Below are positions 63,902 through 64,000 of a DNA stretch of 64,000 nt, piece after piece. This stretch comes from Opitutus sp. GAS368. Its GTDB lineage: Bacteria > Verrucomicrobiota > Verrucomicrobiia > Opitutales > Opitutaceae. The translations under genes and the position numbers were made by a program. The DNA is taken from positions 17,938 through 81,937 of the forward strand of contig CAMDRP010000003.1 of NCBI GenBank assembly GCA_945906965.1, written 5' to 3'. Within the stretch, counting starts at the first letter, position 1. Each line of letters opens with the position of its first letter. The notes under the pieces are model-generated. The model was not told where the DNA came from, ran no database searches, and saw nothing but the letters and a program-made list of their open reading frames with translations.

Positions 63902-64000
63902 ATGAAAACCTCTTTCCTCCACTCGCTGTTCGTCAGCGCCGGCCTCGTTGCCGCTAGCGTATTGACGCTCCCGGCCGCTCACGCCGCCGCCGCGCCCGCC
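63902..64000 (+). CDS. start of an exported protein, truncated by window end
   Basis: The ATG at 63902 opens a frame running off the window. The 33 visible residues (MKTSFLHSLFVSAGLVAASV, then LTLPAAHAAAAPA) are a typical signal peptide with an Ala-x-Ala-type cleavage region. Nothing of the mature protein can be identified. It follows the redoxin terminator by 20 bases. Confidence 0.6.
   Translation, partial: MKTSFLHSLFVSAGLVAASVLTLPAAHAAAAPA

Overview
The window looks like a chromosomal segment of a high-GC Gram-negative bacterium, most likely a member of the Verrucomicrobiota close to Opitutaceae. This is an inference from gene content and protein character: outer-membrane TonB-dependent receptors, a lipid A L-Ara4N operon, a single-cytochrome succinate dehydrogenase, a PPi-type phosphofructokinase and an ebo cluster. 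No rRNA is present to prove it. The only structural RNA seen is a tRNA-Pro(TGG).

Layout. 1-7.7 kb: end of an M16 peptidase, a small unknown gene, an AT-richer patch with an orphan AbiEi antitoxin and a scrap of its AbiEii toxin, then an SDR, myo-inositol oxygenase, a flavin reductase-like protein and a secreted alginate-lyase-like enzyme. 7.7-14.6 kb: Tat-exported PhoD phosphatase, then carB-purU-quinone oxidoreductase. 14.6-16.4 kb: a Xre/RES toxin-antitoxin module with a long antitoxin, a frameshifted toxin and a phased repeat operator. 16.4-20 kb: a TPR membrane protein, tRNA-Pro, a LysM protein, a Nudix hydrolase and a PaaK-like adenylate-forming enzyme. 20.1-23.7 kb: sdhCAB. 23.7-30.5 kb (minus strand): an arn operon in the order arnT-B-C-A(formyltransferase)-A(dehydrogenase)-D, with ArnA split in two. 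30.6-34.7 kb: holA, purB and pfp, closed by a strong bidirectional terminator. 34.7-40.4 kb (minus): an ebo cluster (small gene, eboB, eboE, eboC, eboD, eboF). 40.5-45.1 kb (minus): cstA, a GMC oxidoreductase and its subunit-3 partner, then a dead LuxR-type HTH. 45.4-49.5 kb: a purple-acid-phosphatase-like enzyme with a PAS-like insert, an SGNH hydrolase, a lipoprotein cyclophilin and a periplasmic thioredoxin. 49.8-52.1 kb: a haem-type TonB receptor followed by REP-like palindromes. 52.3-53.9 kb: a small membrane protein and a mobile mystery protein A/B (Xre-Fic) pair with three operators spaced exactly 31 bp. 54-64 kb: topoisomerase III, an aldo/keto reductase, a second TonB receptor, a five-module thioredoxin-fold protein, and the first 33 codons of another exported protein.

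How it fits together. Core metabolism (carB, purU, purB, pfp, sdhCAB, holA) is interleaved with envelope functions (arn, ebo, TonB receptors, secreted hydrolases, exported redox proteins). Three separate defence- or addiction-type modules (AbiE, Xre/RES, mobile mystery A/B) are present; the toxin is destroyed in the first and frameshifted in the second, and only the third looks intact. The most unusual items are the five-module redoxin protein, the 31-bp phased operator array, the PAS-like insert in a phosphatase, and the complete ebo and arn clusters lying within 10 kb of each other.
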